Shown here: positions 47,301 through 56,100 of the stretch, piece after piece | Position numbering within the stretch: position 1 is the first letter of the stretch | Layout: each line of letters begins with the position of its first letter | Assembly (NCBI GenBank): GCA_911728455.2 | Contig: OU452238.1 | Location: forward strand, 12,472,065-12,536,064 | Length of the DNA stretch: 64,000 nucleotides | From: Marthasterias glacialis | Taxonomy: Eukaryota; Echinodermata; Asteroidea; Forcipulatida; Asteriidae | Reading direction: 5' to 3' | Translations under genes and position numbers: made by a program | Notes under the pieces: model-generated | Seen by the model: only the letters and a program-made list of their open reading frames with translations | What the model was told of the DNA's origin: nothing | Databases searched by the model: none

Positions 47301-50300
47301 TTTAAAACTTCCATGGATTGAAGGTTTTTTAATAAACAATTTGTTTTTGGTTCATTGTTTTAGGTTACCAAACGGCCCTTGACAGCGGGGACAATATTTA
47401 AGAATTCAATGATTGAGCTTGTGAAGAATCTAGCATCAAAGGTATGTCACTGCTCTTGGTCTCTGAAAACCAATAACCAAATTTATAACGAAGTCCAAAA
47501 ATGTGTGATTCACATACAGCCAACAATACATCCGTAATACCCGACCTTAAGGTCTTAAGTGCACCTAACCTCTCATACATGCATTTCCAATTGATTCTTT
47601 CATAGGAGCCGTACTATGTCCGTTGTGTCAAACCAAATGAGACCAAATCTCCCATCTTATTTGATGCTGAACGGTGCCTCCATCAAGTACGTTATCTTGG
47701 ATTAATTGAGAATGTGAGGGTGAGGAGGGCGGGCTTCGCTTCTCGTCAACACTACACAAGATTCTTACAGAGGTAATTTCTTTAAAACCCTGACTCCCCA
47801 GTGTGATCTGTTAAGATCGGTCCTCATCCTAACAAAATCCAAAACCATATGGTACCTCCGCAAACTCTTTGACTACACCACTGAACTGTTAGACCTCATA
47901 CAAAAAATTTTGGACTCCACAAACAAACTGGTGGACTGCAGAAACAAACTAACGGACTCCAAAAACTCACTGATGGACTCCACAAACAAACTGGTGGAAT
48001 CCACAGACAAACTGTTTAGACTCCACAGACAAACTAGTGGACTCCACAAACAAACTGCTGGACTCCACAGACAAACTGGTGGACTGCAGAGACAAACCAA
48101 CGGACTCCAAAAACTCACTGATGGACTCCACAAACAAACTGGTGGAATCCACAGACAAACTAGTGGACTCCACAAACTGCTGGACTCCACAGACAAACTG
48201 GTGGAATCCACAGACAAACTGTTTAGACTCCACAGACAAACTAGTGGACTCCACAAACTGCTGGACTCCACAGACAAACTGGTGGAATCCACAGACAAAC
48301 TGTTTAGACTCCACAGACAAACTAGTGGACTCCACAAACTGCTGGACTCCACAGACAAACTAATGGACTCCACAGACAAACTAATGGACTCCACAGACAA
48401 ACTGGTGGACTCCACAAACAAGCTGGTGGACTCCGTAAACAAAACGTCCAAAGCAAAAAGCAATTCACCATCAGACTGTTTTACTTAAACCTTTTATTTG
48501 TAGGTATAAGATGTTATCACAGTTCACATGGCCCAACTTTCGTGGAGGCATCGACAAACAAGGAGTTCAAATCCTCCTCCGAGAGCAAGGACTTGAGGAC
48601 GATGTAGCGTATGGTAAGACCAAGTTGTTCATCCGAACACCAAGGTCTGTCTACATCTTGGAGGAGGCAAGAGGGCGGCTCATACCAGCCATTGCTATGT
48701 TTTTACAGAAGGTAGGAGCAGATGCGATTTGACTTTTATATTCTCTACAAAACTGATACAGAAATGTAGCTGGCTCAGGACTACAAAGTCCTTATTTGCA
48801 ATTTCACATGTAAATAATCTTGGCCATCTGTCTGAGTTCTTAGTTTTGTACAATTACAGAGCAAATTGGAGAAAGTAATTACAAGATGTGTCATCTTTTT
48901 GCCCTTCCTTTCAAGATTTGGAGAGGGACTCTTGCCAGACAACGTGCCCACAAGATGCGAGCCATCTACTTCATCATGGCCTTCTACCGACGCTTTAAGA
49001 TCCATCGTTACTTAGACAAACTACAGGAAACATTCCGAGATGTTGCGAGTTTGGATGATTACGGGAAGAGCCTTGAGTGGCCCGAACCCCCCAAGGTGCT
49101 GAAAAGATTCCACAAGATGATGCAGAAGTGTCATAGACGGTATGTTGAGGTTTCTGTATTTCTGCCATTTTCTCCTCACTTAGGGAGTATTAGGGATGAG
49201 TCACTGTGATGGTGAGACAGTCTTGGATTCAAACCCACAACATTTCAATTCCAAGCCAAGCTGTTCAACTATTACTTTTATTATTATTTTTATTAATTTC
49301 TGGTAATGAAACTGAGGATGCCTCAAAAACAAACTTAATCCCTGTAGCTCGGAAGCCTGAGAAAACCTGGAGATAATAATGCTTGCTATCTGAACCAGAA
49401 ACACTAGGATAAACCCCTACTCTTCCACGATAAGTGTTCTGGGTTCTTCAACGTGCACCTTCCCTCCTAGTACACGGGACCTATGGCTTAAACATACCAT
49501 CTGAAGGACAAAGCAATTATGGTAAAATGTCTTGCTCAAGGAAACAAGTGTTGCGACTGGCCAGGCCAGGATTCGAACCCATGTTCTATAAACTACAGAA
49601 CTTAAGTTCGGTGGACTAGACCGCTTGGCCACGACACTCCACAGTTTGAACCAGTTTTTATTTTCGACTACTGCAGGTGGATGTGTCGCCACATGTTGAA
49701 GAAATTAGCTAAGGAGGAATGGCCAGAGATGAAAATCAAGATTGCTGCCATGGATGCTCTGAATGGACGCTGCCTAGACTGGGGCTACAAAAGAAAATGG
49801 CAGGGCAATTATCTTGCTTCGGTAAGCAAAATGTACATGTCATTGGTCGTACTACTAGAACTACAATGTATGACCAAATTCAGCCACCATAGTCTCCCCC
49901 GACATGAACCATTGGAAAAAAGAACGAACGAGACAATCATTTCAAGGGCATTTTTGAGAATTTGTTTTTGTTTTTTCCAAAACAGATTTCCGAGAACAAC
50001 CAGACTGCACCCTTCGTTGCGATGTGCGGCCACCTCAAGAACAAAGATCAATTTCAAACCATCTTGTTCTCGTCTTCTGTAGTCAAGGTATGTTTAGAGA
50101 AGGTAAACTAAATCCTTGACTGCTAATCACAAGCTACCAGATGCAAACTTAGAGGGCGCCAGACTACTTAAGACACTTAACACACTGTGAGCCACATGGA
50201 CAAGTGTACATGAAACCAAAATGGCTGCTGCATCAAAATGAGATAAACTTATATAATGTATTGGGAAAGAGATGTTTACAAATTAGTTTGAATCATGGGG

Positions 50301-52073
50301 TAAAATTATGGTCTAGTTCCCTTATGACCTCAGATAAGTCACCTTTGTACAAATTCAAATTTTGGTAGTGCCAGACTATTGAAGATATTTGTTGTATTTC
50401 TTGCCACATTGACACATGTCTCAAATCAAGATGTCAGCTTGCTGAAAATTTTTATTTTTTTAAAATACGGTTCTGGCTTTTTCCCTCCAGATCAACAAGC
50501 ACAATAAGTGTGCAGAACGAGCTCTCCTGGTTACTGACAAGTTCATCTACAAGCTAGACCCTAAGAAAAGCTTCAAACCTATGAGGATTGGCACGCATTT
50601 ATCAGAGGTAAAACAAAAAAAAACTTGTGTAAAATGAGACAGAACAACCATTTTATTTCAAATCCCTCTTGTCTCCCTAGATAGTATGTGCGCCATTAAC
50701 ATGCCATGTAATGTCTTGCAGCCGCAAGCTTATACAAGAATCATCTCATAGGGTTGTTTGTACTCCAAGATGAAGAGGAGCAACTAATGTATAAATTAAT
50801 GTATAAATGTCTTGCTCATGGAGTCAATTTTGTTTTTGGTTATTGTTAATTGCTTTGCCCAAACACTGTCCATTTGATTATTGTTCTGCTAAACCTTGGT
50901 AAAAACCACTCTCGGCAAAAACAAAATAGTTTAGACTACATGTTTGGCGAGCCAGTGTTCTTCGGTGGCCATTTTATTATTTTTTGTTGATTGTTGGTTC
51001 ATCTTAAGCACTTGTTTTTCTTGACCAATCATGTCCAACTACAGGTGACTGGAATTAGCATAACACCTGGCTCTGACCAATTGGCAATCTTGCACCTGTC
51101 AGGTGACAATGACATCGTAGTTGGACTGACCAATACCAGGGGAGAGAACAGAGTAACAGAGTTGATCGGTGTGCTATGTAGGCAGTGGAAGGTGTAAGTG
51201 CAAAACTGAGTTAACCTTCTTTCTCACACATTCCCATTTTTGCATCCCTGTGGCGATTTCTTTTGTTCTTTCCTTTGTCCCTGTACTTAACGTGTATTTA
51301 TACTTATACACACAGTTCTTTGTGGGACATCTCTCTCTTTAGAATTCTCCTGTGGAGACCTTTTGTTCCCATTGTTCTCAGTCTCCATTAAGTAGGGAGT
51401 ATTAAAACTCTGTAACCTTCACCAGTGAGTTAGTTGACAGACCATACTGAGCGATTCAATAGTACATAATGTGTGTGGTAGAACAACTGTGCACAAAAGT
51501 ATCTGTAAAATATCTAGATGCATTCATCACATGATATCATATTGGAGGCTGGCACAGTGCATACGTTATTGTGCTCCAGCTTACAGATGTCTTGGGTTCG
51601 AATCCCGTACAAGTAGCCCGTGGATTTGTTTTCCCACAAAACTTTGAAAGTACATAGTGCTTGTAATGCTTGTTTTAAAGGGTAAAAACCAAATTAATAT
51701 ATGTGGTGATCCCTTCAGCTTCTAGAGAGCGAACTAGGAAAGCTCAGCTTGAAAACTGCACTTGAGGATAGTAGGTCTTGGGTTCAGTTTCAGTTCAACT
51801 CGTTAATTTTAGAAGCATATCACTGCAGTATTAAGCAACAAATAAATGAAATATACGCAATTTTATAAAAAGTTAATTTTTGTTTCTGTGTTGTCTTTTT
51901 TGGACATGTACAGGACAAAGAAGCGAGACTTGCGCATAATCGTCATGCCAACCATCCACTGCCAGCTCGGTAAACACAAAAAGACCGTCAGTGTCCAGAA
52001 AGTATCAGCTGATCGACCCCTCTTCAAGAAAGAAGGTCAGAATTTAGTACTTCTATGGCCAATTGAGGCATAA
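21551..52073 (+). CDS. MYO1D: Class I unconventional myosin, MYO1D type (complete)
   Basis: Twenty exons: 21551-21648, 28508-28716, 29068-29161, 30736-30901, 37356-37502, 38720-38839, 40078-40284, 42238-42380, 43199-43424, 44564-44694, 46038-46167, 47364-47441, 47606-47772, 48504-48711, 48916-49139, 49677-49821, 49986-50087, 50491-50607, 51045-51193, 51914-52073 (TAA). All junctions are AG/GT and in phase, giving 3,021 bases or 1,006 residues. Motor domain ~10-695: P-loop GESGSGKT (103-110), switch [17 protein letters not shown] (151-166), switch II DIYGFE (384-389). Two IQ motifs lie at about 701-742 and bind calmodulin-type light chains. A basic tail homology 1 region (~790-1006) would bind acidic membrane lipids. 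The product is an actin-based, membrane-linked single-headed motor. MYO1D orthologues set left-right chirality in Drosophila, frog and zebrafish. It could be the single MYO1D/MYO1G ancestor; only a tree would tell. All key motor residues seen are intact. Confidence 0.97.
24788..24830. repeat. Short hairpin
   Basis: CATCCCATTTCCT is mirrored by AGGAAATGGGATG around a ~16-base loop. The CATCCCAT and ATGGGATG words recur near 25,330-25,370, where a second inverted pair (TATAGCGCTTCTGCATCCCA / TGGGATGCAGACGTGCTATA) forms a larger stem. Confidence 0.6.
26281..26520 (+). repeat. tRNA-Lys-like SINE, family A (degraded)
   Basis: Carries the family A motif TTCTGACTGGCACCCCC, a damaged tRNA-like head at 26,428-26,497 with box B, and the tail ending TTTCTTTGTTTACCCC. 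It lies in MYO1D intron 1. Confidence 0.7.
27660..28012 (-). repeat. Family C SINE with LINE-like 3' end
   Basis: Read on the minus strand, GTAGCGTGTCGTGGCTGAGC opens the copy. Box B and the ACTTGTGTCCTTGAGCAAGA segment follow, and it ends in AAAGCGCATTGAAACG and an ATT-rich tail. It lies in MYO1D intron 1. Confidence 0.72.
28805..28925 (+). repeat. Dispersed repeat (GAAGATGAGCAGAGTATTCTG type)
   Basis: GAAGATGAGCAGAGTATTCT, GTTTGAAACGTC, CTCTTTTCAAAGCCACCACT and CATGGTTGTACC match the two halves at 12,355 and 12,835, where a family C SINE interrupts it. A further piece is near 41,628. It lies in MYO1D intron 2. Confidence 0.6.
29068..29161 (+). CDS. MYO1D: MYO1D exon 3, P-loop
   Basis: Begins after TTTCAG and completes the P-loop [15 protein letters not shown]. 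The alanine of the common GESGAGKT is serine here, a change tolerated in myosins. The lysine and threonine that contact the nucleotide are kept. Confidence 0.95.
30121..30640. repeat. Inverted pair of family B SINEs
   Basis: A plus-strand copy (30,125-30,362) and a minus-strand copy (30,420-30,640) face each other across an A/T-rich spacer. Both keep box A GGCTCAGTGG and box B GGTTCGAATCC. The plus copy ends with the CTTTGGTTTCATTACCAGAA tail that family C also uses. A transcript of MYO1D intron 3 could form a ~150-bp stem. Confidence 0.75.
30736..30901 (+). CDS. MYO1D: MYO1D exon 4, switch I
   Basis: Encodes [20 protein letters not shown], then [11 protein letters not shown] and the [12 protein letters not shown] stretch, one of the best conserved blocks of class I motors. 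It ends GAGAAG|GTAAGT in phase 0, and a 6.5-kb repeat-laden intron follows. Confidence 0.96.
32365..32520. repeat. Single arm of the 46,734-type foldback
   Basis: AATATCTGACGTCCAAAACC, then CCACCGCC and GTTAATCCGGTGAGATTAGG match one arm of the 46,734 element, and continue into TTCCGCCCCGGAAACG. The partner arm is missing. Confidence 0.65.
33810..36654. repeat. Composite intronic repeat with ETS-palindrome, half-site and CRE-palindrome units
   Basis: It starts with the hairpin GAGTTTGTGGACAAACTC, then GGTGTTCGGC (33,831-33,840), and ends with GCCGAACACC (36,644-36,653), giving 10-bp inverted termini. Inside, ~10 units contain CTTCCGGTTTCGACCGGAAG or variants, followed by AGGTCA-type direct repeats (33,976; 34,124; 34,270; 34,716; 35,312; 35,441; 35,570; 35,699; 36,212). 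CRE-type TGACGTCA palindromes lie at ~34,429, 34,876 and 36,382, with poly(A) at 35,020-35,047 and an AGA tract at 36,509-36,540. It lies in MYO1D intron 4. The class of element is not known to me. Confidence 0.75.
36509..36540 (+). repeat. AGA trinucleotide microsatellite
   Basis: About ten AGA units followed by A-rich sequence at the 3' part of the 33.8-36.7 kb composite repeat. The apparent arginine or leucine runs in open frames here come from this tract. Confidence 0.85.
36876..37215 (+). repeat. Family C SINE, long form
   Basis: GTGGCGTGTCATGGCCGAGT opens the tRNA-like head. After CACTTGTGTCCTTGAGCAAG comes a body distinct from the 7,018 copy (AAAGTTGGGGAGGTAGAGCT, CAGCCCCAGGAGTAGGTGGC, CACCTCGAGTGGCTTACTGG). 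A closely similar copy lies at 38,918-39,258. Both are in MYO1D introns and the pair looks relatively young. Confidence 0.8.
37555..38441. mobile_element. Non-autonomous element with CAATAGACTGATTGCGC ends
   Basis: CAATAGACTGATTGCGC is mirrored by GCGCAATCAGTCTATTG. The next ~35 bp (CATGTGACCTATTGTGGGTA / TACCCACTACAGGTCATGTG) also pair. A LINE-like 3' tail with GCGCTATATAAGTATT and (ATT)n lies inside at ~38,200-38,304. It occupies most of MYO1D intron 5. Confidence 0.78.
38918..39258 (+). repeat. Family C SINE, long form
   Basis: Nearly the same 340-bp sequence as 36,876-37,215, ending in a longer A tail. It starts 79 bases after MYO1D exon 6. The shared body and poly(A) show retroposition. 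Confidence 0.82.
39609..39788. mobile_element. hAT-like short element, AGGCCTTGATCTTAA ends
   Basis: CAGGCCTTGATCTTAA opens and TTAAGATCGAGGCCTG closes a 180-bp element rich in GGCC. A related copy lies at 6,104-6,275 in the opposite orientation. Confidence 0.7.
40423..41391. mobile_element. hAT-like non-autonomous element with GCCGTGGTGCCC repeats
   Basis: CAGGCCTCGAA at the left mirrors TTCGAGGCCTG at the right. Both flanks carry reiterated motifs of GGCAATTGCCGTCGGTGCCC type, and the centre has a (TG)n tract at 40,706-40,723. It lies in MYO1D intron 7 and encodes no recognisable transposase. Confidence 0.72.
41785..42162. mobile_element. Three tandem copies of the ACTAGTCCTAA palindromic MITE
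   Basis: Three ~125-bp copies (about 41,785-41,903, 41,904-42,032 and 42,033-42,162) each run from GGGTGGATTTCAC to GTGAAATCCACACCAGG. All are filled with ACTAGTCCTA units. They lie 76 bases upstream of MYO1D exon 8. Confidence 0.85.
42238..42380 (+). CDS. MYO1D: MYO1D exon 8, switch II and relay
   Basis: Encodes [20 protein letters not shown] and then [18 protein letters not shown]. The switch II glycine and glutamate are present. It joins in phase 2 to exon 9, which begins with [17 protein letters not shown]. Confidence 0.95.
43462..43827. mobile_element. MITE with ACCGATCCATTATAAGCCC ends
   Basis: Terminal repeats ACCGATCCATTATAAGCCC and GGGGCTTAATGGATCGGT with paired subterminal CCTGCCTAC/GTAGGCGGG. 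It is a longer relative of the element at 5,367 and lies 38 bases after MYO1D exon 9. Confidence 0.78.
43848..43988. mobile_element. Small MITE, GGCCCTTTGCGAAATTACGG ends
   Basis: GGCTCTTTGTGAAACCACGG at the left mirrors CCGTAATTTCGCAAAGGGCC at the right. A diverged copy lies at 44,895-45,048. Confidence 0.65.
44027..44382 (+). repeat. Dispersed ~360-bp repeat, copy 1
   Basis: Shares GGTAAAGTGTCTG, GTCAGCTCATTTCGTTGTTT and TAAATCTGTGAACATTTTTG with 45,569-45,930. The ends AAAGCCCCAG / CTGGGGCTTT are mirrored, so it is probably a MITE. Confidence 0.7.
44895..45048. mobile_element. Small MITE related to 43,848
   Basis: GGCCGTTTTCGAAGCCACGG at the left and ACGTGGTTTCAAAAAGGGCC at the right, with GCTTAGG/AGCTTAAGC subterminal parts. 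More diverged than the first copy. Confidence 0.6.
45069..45224. mobile_element. Short hAT-like element, CAGGCCTGAT ends
   Basis: CAGGCCTGATAC is mirrored by ATTATCAGGCCTG. Internal TGCCCTTTGAAACG resembles the 40,423 element. The copy is degraded. Confidence 0.5.
45298..45414. mobile_element. Short MITE, CACTAGGTGGCAGCAGACT ends
   Basis: CACTAGGTGGCAGCAGACT is mirrored by AGTCTGCTGCCATCTAGCG. The whole element is ~115 bp and palindromic, with no coding capacity. Confidence 0.72.
45569..45930 (+). repeat. Dispersed ~360-bp repeat, copy 2
   Basis: A diverged second copy of the 44,027 element, in the same orientation 1.5 kb downstream. It starts TAAAGCC and ends GGGCTTTA. Confidence 0.7.
46187..46555 (+). 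repeat. Family C SINE with the shared tail
   Basis: GAGTGTCGTGGCCGAGCG head, CTTGTGTCCTTGAGCAAGAC, GGGACATTAAGCCGTAGGTC, then TAGGGGTTTACCCTGGTGTT. It ends CTTGGTTTCATTACCAGAAA with ATAATAATA. It begins 20 bases after MYO1D exon 11. Confidence 0.78.
46734..47210. mobile_element. Foldback element with ~180-bp imperfect arms
   Basis: The left GATCTCACC/GGATTAACATTCCATGGCC ... TGGGTTTTGGACGTCAGATA block is mirrored by TATCTGACGTCCAAAACCCA ... GGTTAATGCGGTGAGATC. AATAATTCAGCTCTCAACRT flanks the centre on both sides. A single arm occurs at 32,365-32,520. It lies in MYO1D intron 11. Confidence 0.8.
47905..48450 (+). repeat. 21-bp minisatellite with an 81-bp higher-order period
   Basis: The basic unit GACTCCACAGACAAACTGGTG (21 bp, spelled in 20s: GACTCCACAGACAAACTGGT plus G) is repeated about 26 times. 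Units of 22 and 17 bp occur in the distal half, where 22+21+17+21 makes an 81-bp block repeated at least twice. It lies in MYO1D intron 13, ending about 50 bases before exon 14. It is open in several frames on both strands because the units lack stops, and it has no sign of being a gene. Confidence 0.88.
48504..49139 (+). CDS. MYO1D: MYO1D exons 14-15, converter end and IQ motifs
   Basis: Exon 14 (48504-48711) carries the converter block [20 protein letters not shown] and ends AMFLQK. Exon 15 (48916-49139) continues [10 protein letters not shown], completing IQ1. A second weaker IQ ([14 protein letters not shown]) follows, and then [18 protein letters not shown], the start of the post-IQ tail. 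The intron between them is 204 bases. Confidence 0.93.
49265..49645 (-). repeat. Family C SINE with the shared tail
   Basis: Minus-strand copy with the GGAGTGTCGTGGCCAAGCGG head, the TAGGGGTTTATCCTAGTGTT middle and the tail CAGTTTCATTACCAGAAATT plus an AAT-rich end. It fills most of MYO1D intron 15. Confidence 0.78.
51914..52073 (+). CDS. MYO1D: MYO1D last exon
   Basis: After TGTACAG the exon encodes the C-terminal beta-rich end of tail homology 1 ([20 protein letters not shown] then KKTVSVQKV) and stops with TAA at 52071-52073. The ending is more divergent than the motor, as is usual in this family. Confidence 0.93.
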
Positions 52074-52269
52074 CCAATCCATTATAGTTAGACTGGGGGG
52101 ATATGGAAAGAGGTTTTGCCAATGTGGGGGGGGGGGGGCAAGAATCACTCACTGAGAGTTGCTTTGCCAAGGAGCCTGGCGGCCATAAATCCAATGAACC
52201 AGCAAAATAATAGTAATAGTATAAAATAGATTCTTATCTAGTACATTTCAAAACAGAAGGAATCCTCAA

Positions 52270-52905
52270 TGTACTAAGTTACAATGGCAGTACCATTAAA
52301 GATGAATAATGTTGTAATGGTTCATAAGAAATTTGGAACAGGTCAGTTTTAAACCGTTGGTTTGTACTGTTCTGTAATGGTGTGAAGCCGTAATGCATCC
52401 GGAAGGGCGTTCCATAGCCTTTGGGGAACGGAGACAAAGGTCTTGTCTGAAAACTCCTAGTTCTTGCAGCACACACCTTCAGAAGGTTTTGTGTCAAGGA
52501 TGGAAGGGTGCTGGGCCCAATTTCATTCAACTGCTTAAGCACAAAAAGTAGCCAAGCACAACAAGCTTACCAGAATAGGGTTACCAGTCAAAATACCATC
52601 CAACATGTACCATTTGTGACTGGTATCCTGCTCATTTTTGCTTAGCATAAAATTGTTAAGCTATAGCAGCAGCTCTATGCAATTGGGCCCTGGGTGGATA
52701 GTCCAGGGTGGAGTGAGTCCAACGGATGGCATGGAACGTCAATAGGATGATTTTGTACTGGATGCGGGACTGTAGGATGGGCAGCCAGTGAAGCTCTCTC
52801 GGTGCTGGAGTGGTGATGGTTTGGCTTTCATGACCAGGATACCAGGTGAACCCCTTCAGCACACGCCACTGGGTCTGCCAATCAGGTTGACTGTCCACGT
52901 TGTAA
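52270..52905 (-). mobile_element. Decayed CR1/L2-type LINE with a MITE nested in it
   Basis: The minus strand of 52,691-52,905 encodes RELHWLPILQSRIQYKIILL, and 52,270-52,511 holds the downstream, frame-damaged C-terminal block. The two pieces are split by a MITE at 52,512-52,690. It lies just after the MYO1D stop codon. Confidence 0.7.
52508..52692. mobile_element. MITE with GGGCCCAATTTCAT ends, nested in LINE
   Basis: GGGCCCAATTTCATTCAACT at the left and the mirrored ATGCAATTGGGCCC at the right enclose ACTGGTATCCTGCTCATTT. The same family occurs at 52,930-53,150, 9,700-9,905 and as pieces at 33,330-33,575. Confidence 0.75.
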
Positions 52906-52929
52906 GCCAAGAAGGGGATGATTTCGGTT

Positions 52930-53150
52930 AGGGTTTAGGTCAGGGAACAACTCCATCAGAGCTGCTTAAACACAAAAAGTAGCCAAGTACAAACATAATT
53001 ATGCTTACCAGAATAAGGTTACCGGCTAAACTACCATGTCACATGTGCAATTTTGTGACTGGTATCCTGCTCATTCCTGCTCATTTCTGCTCAGCAGAAA
53101 ATGTTTAAACAATATTTTCTGCTTAAGCCATTCTATGAAATTGGGCCAAG
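52930..53150. mobile_element. MITE of the GGGCCCAATTTCAT family
   Basis: Shares CTGCTTAAACACAAAAAGTAGCC, split here as AGCTGCTTAAACACAAAAAG, and GACTGGTATCCTGCTCATT with the nested copy 250 bp upstream, and ends CTATGAAATTGGGCC. Confidence 0.7.
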
Positions 53151-56100
53151 GATAATGACCGACTTGGCAACTCCACAAGTGTCAAAAGTAAAGTACTAAT
53201 TTTTACCAGTACAAATTGTCTTGCCTACTTTTTCATAAAATGTATAAATTCTTTTAAAATCAGCTCATTCTTTCACAAATGAAGGTTAAATTATAGTACT
53301 CCATGCAGCAGTTGAGCAAGTATATGTTTATAAATGATGATTTGTGTTTTTTCACCGTCCCCTTTTCAAAAAAGGAAAAACCTTGCCTGATGCAGCTTTT
53401 GGTAAATAAAGCAATCTCAATCCATTTGATGGAACTCAGACAGGACTCTTCCCCCAACCCTCCACATAAATCTGGAAAACCAAACTGCCAGTAGCGAAAC
53501 TGTTAATTTTTTCCAGTTGTCCCTTTTTAAAGATCTATTAATGTCAAAGGATGTAGTTTTTTATCTAATAAAGAATTAACTGTCCAATCATAGAGTACTT
53601 TTGCCACAAACTAATGTAAAAGTAATAAAATTTTTATACTAAAAGGACTACCTTGCAATATAATTAATGTAAAAAATTGAATAATTTTATGAGGCTAAAC
53701 AAATTATGTAAGTATTAATTTGTGATTGAGAAATTGTTGATTTTTTTATTAAGTTTCTTTTTGGTGTCAACTTCTGAGGCTTATTGTAGATTTCGTCATC
53801 TGTCCAAATGTGGATCTTGTGTTCCAATTGGAAACTAGATTTTCCAATTGGGAATAAGTCCCAGTGAGGATCTCATTTTTGGAGGGGGAAAGTGTACTGA
53901 ACGACCCCCCCCCCCCCTGGTTACTCAATTGGTACTGTATGTTGTGGTGTTCTATGCAAATATAATGTGAAACTAGAAACTGCCAAACTTTGTTAACCAT
54001 ACAATATTTGCAATATTGTGTATTTTTGGTGTCTTTGCCATCTGTTACATAAATTCAACATTAATACACAATAATACTTTGATAATAATGACTGTGCAAT
54101 ATACTCAGTCAAACCTAGCTAGAGTTACCGCTTACGGCGTATCTCCCTCGAGCTGCTTGTTTATCTCGCAGTAAGTTTTTTTTTTAGCTTATCTTCAATT
54201 GGTGTGGAAATCTGAAATTCAGAATGTTTTACAGTAAAAGTAATGGGGAAAAAGTACTCAAAACTTTAAAATATCTTGCAAAAGATAGTTAGTAGGCTTT
54301 GAAATATTACATAAACTAAGTACTTGTAAATAGTCATGTAGGTGTACTTTGGCATTTTATTAATTTGACTCTCATTGACTTTACCAAAATTTTCCAATAG
54401 TTGTTTTAGTTTCTATGTGTGCTTCTTATCAAATTGAAATTTAGATATATTTTTAGATTATATTTTTAGATTATACTTTTGCTTTGCTCTGCTTGTTAAA
54501 TACATCTGGGAAAATTTAGGTGTTTTTTTACTGTCCACTTTTGATTCAGACTTGAAAGAGAATGAATTCTAATTAAAAATCCTTTTTATCTTTGGCTCGG
54601 AGACCCTATATAGTATCGGTTGAATAAATTTAACTTAAGTTTACAATAGTTTAAACTACTTCGTACAATTTTAATTCTGTCCAAATCTCCAGGTTTTGTG
54701 TTGTGCTCAAAACTATGTTAGTGTTTGAATTTGCAAACCGTCATTTTTCACGCAGTACTTCTGAAAGATTCTTGCATTTGGCGTTTTCGTTTGTTTCTCT
54801 ATAAATGTTTCCTTATTTAAAAAATTTCCTGCATACGTGGTTTTTAGGTTAATGGTTAAAAAATAAGGCTCGTGGTTGCAATGGAGGGTGCCTTTTAAGT
54901 ATTTATGACAGTGTGTGGTATGATTTACTTGCTTTGTGTATTTGTAGTCGGGAAACTAGTTCTATTTTAAATATAATGGGCTAGGATCTAATGTGTGCTT
55001 TATTCAAAAAGAATTACCAAAACAATTTTGCAAAGTACTGTTTATGCACTGAACAGTTTAATTTCATAGTATTTTTCCTGGATTTTGTCTTAGGTCTGAA
55101 CTTTTCTTTAAAAATTTATATGTCTTGCAATTTACAACTTCGATTGTGTTTACCTTGAGTTTGAAACTAAACCTGACCAGTTACAAACTGTCTTTCTTGT
55201 TGCCATGAGGCTTTTATGCACTGGCCTATTTATGAGTGATTTTGAGTGGTTGGGGCTAATCAGTCAATGACGTCTGGTATCCAGATTAATCGACTATCTG
55301 TGTGACCATTGAAAATGAATGTAATTTCACTTTAAATTGAAAGTTTAATTACCGATATGCCATAGTTTGAGAAACGAGTAGTTACTCTAAAGTTTTATTA
55401 TTTGACTATGATATTTTTATGATTGTGTTGAAAAATGTGTATTTAGTTCTGATCATAACTTGCCAATTAGAGGTCAGAATGCATATCTGATAAACTGACA
55501 AATTACCAAAACTGACTAATTAATTTTATGCCGGTATCCTTAATATAATCAAATTATCTGGAACCTTTTGTCCCACATCAACTACGCGCAAACTATGAGT
55601 TAAAAAAACAACTTTCAAACAGTAAATTAAAAAAAAACTTGAAAACGATGTGTATGCTTTTTTGTTGTTGTCAGAATCGATTTTCAGACATTTTATATTT
55701 AATTTTCATATTGTTAAATTTTCATTTGCGTTTGAATTAGCATCTACAAACTGAAGACCTATTTTGAGCAAACTATATTATTCTTCCCAAATACCATGTT
55801 TTGTGTTTTTGTGGGGTTTTGGAGTTTTGTTTTTGTTTTTGTCAGAATTGACTGTGCCACTGAAGTTAAAAAAATATCAATATCTAAGAACTGTTTCTCA
55901 AAGTCGTTTTTTCCTCTTTATATTTTTACTATTTATATTGTTTTATTTGACGTATGTTTGTCTTGATTACAAAGCTTTTCATTTTGATTTACTCCCTGTT
56001 GACAGTATATTAAAAATATTTGTAAAATTTGAAAAAAAATCGTAGATCTTACTTTTTTGATTTTATTTAAATGAAGTCAAGATATTATTTAGAATGTTTA

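Noticed and set aside
47873-48488. Open frames of ~190-196 codons on both strands at the minisatellite
   Set aside because: They follow from a stop-free 21-bp unit, lie wholly in a MYO1D intron, show no codon bias or start context, and frame changes between units are tolerated.
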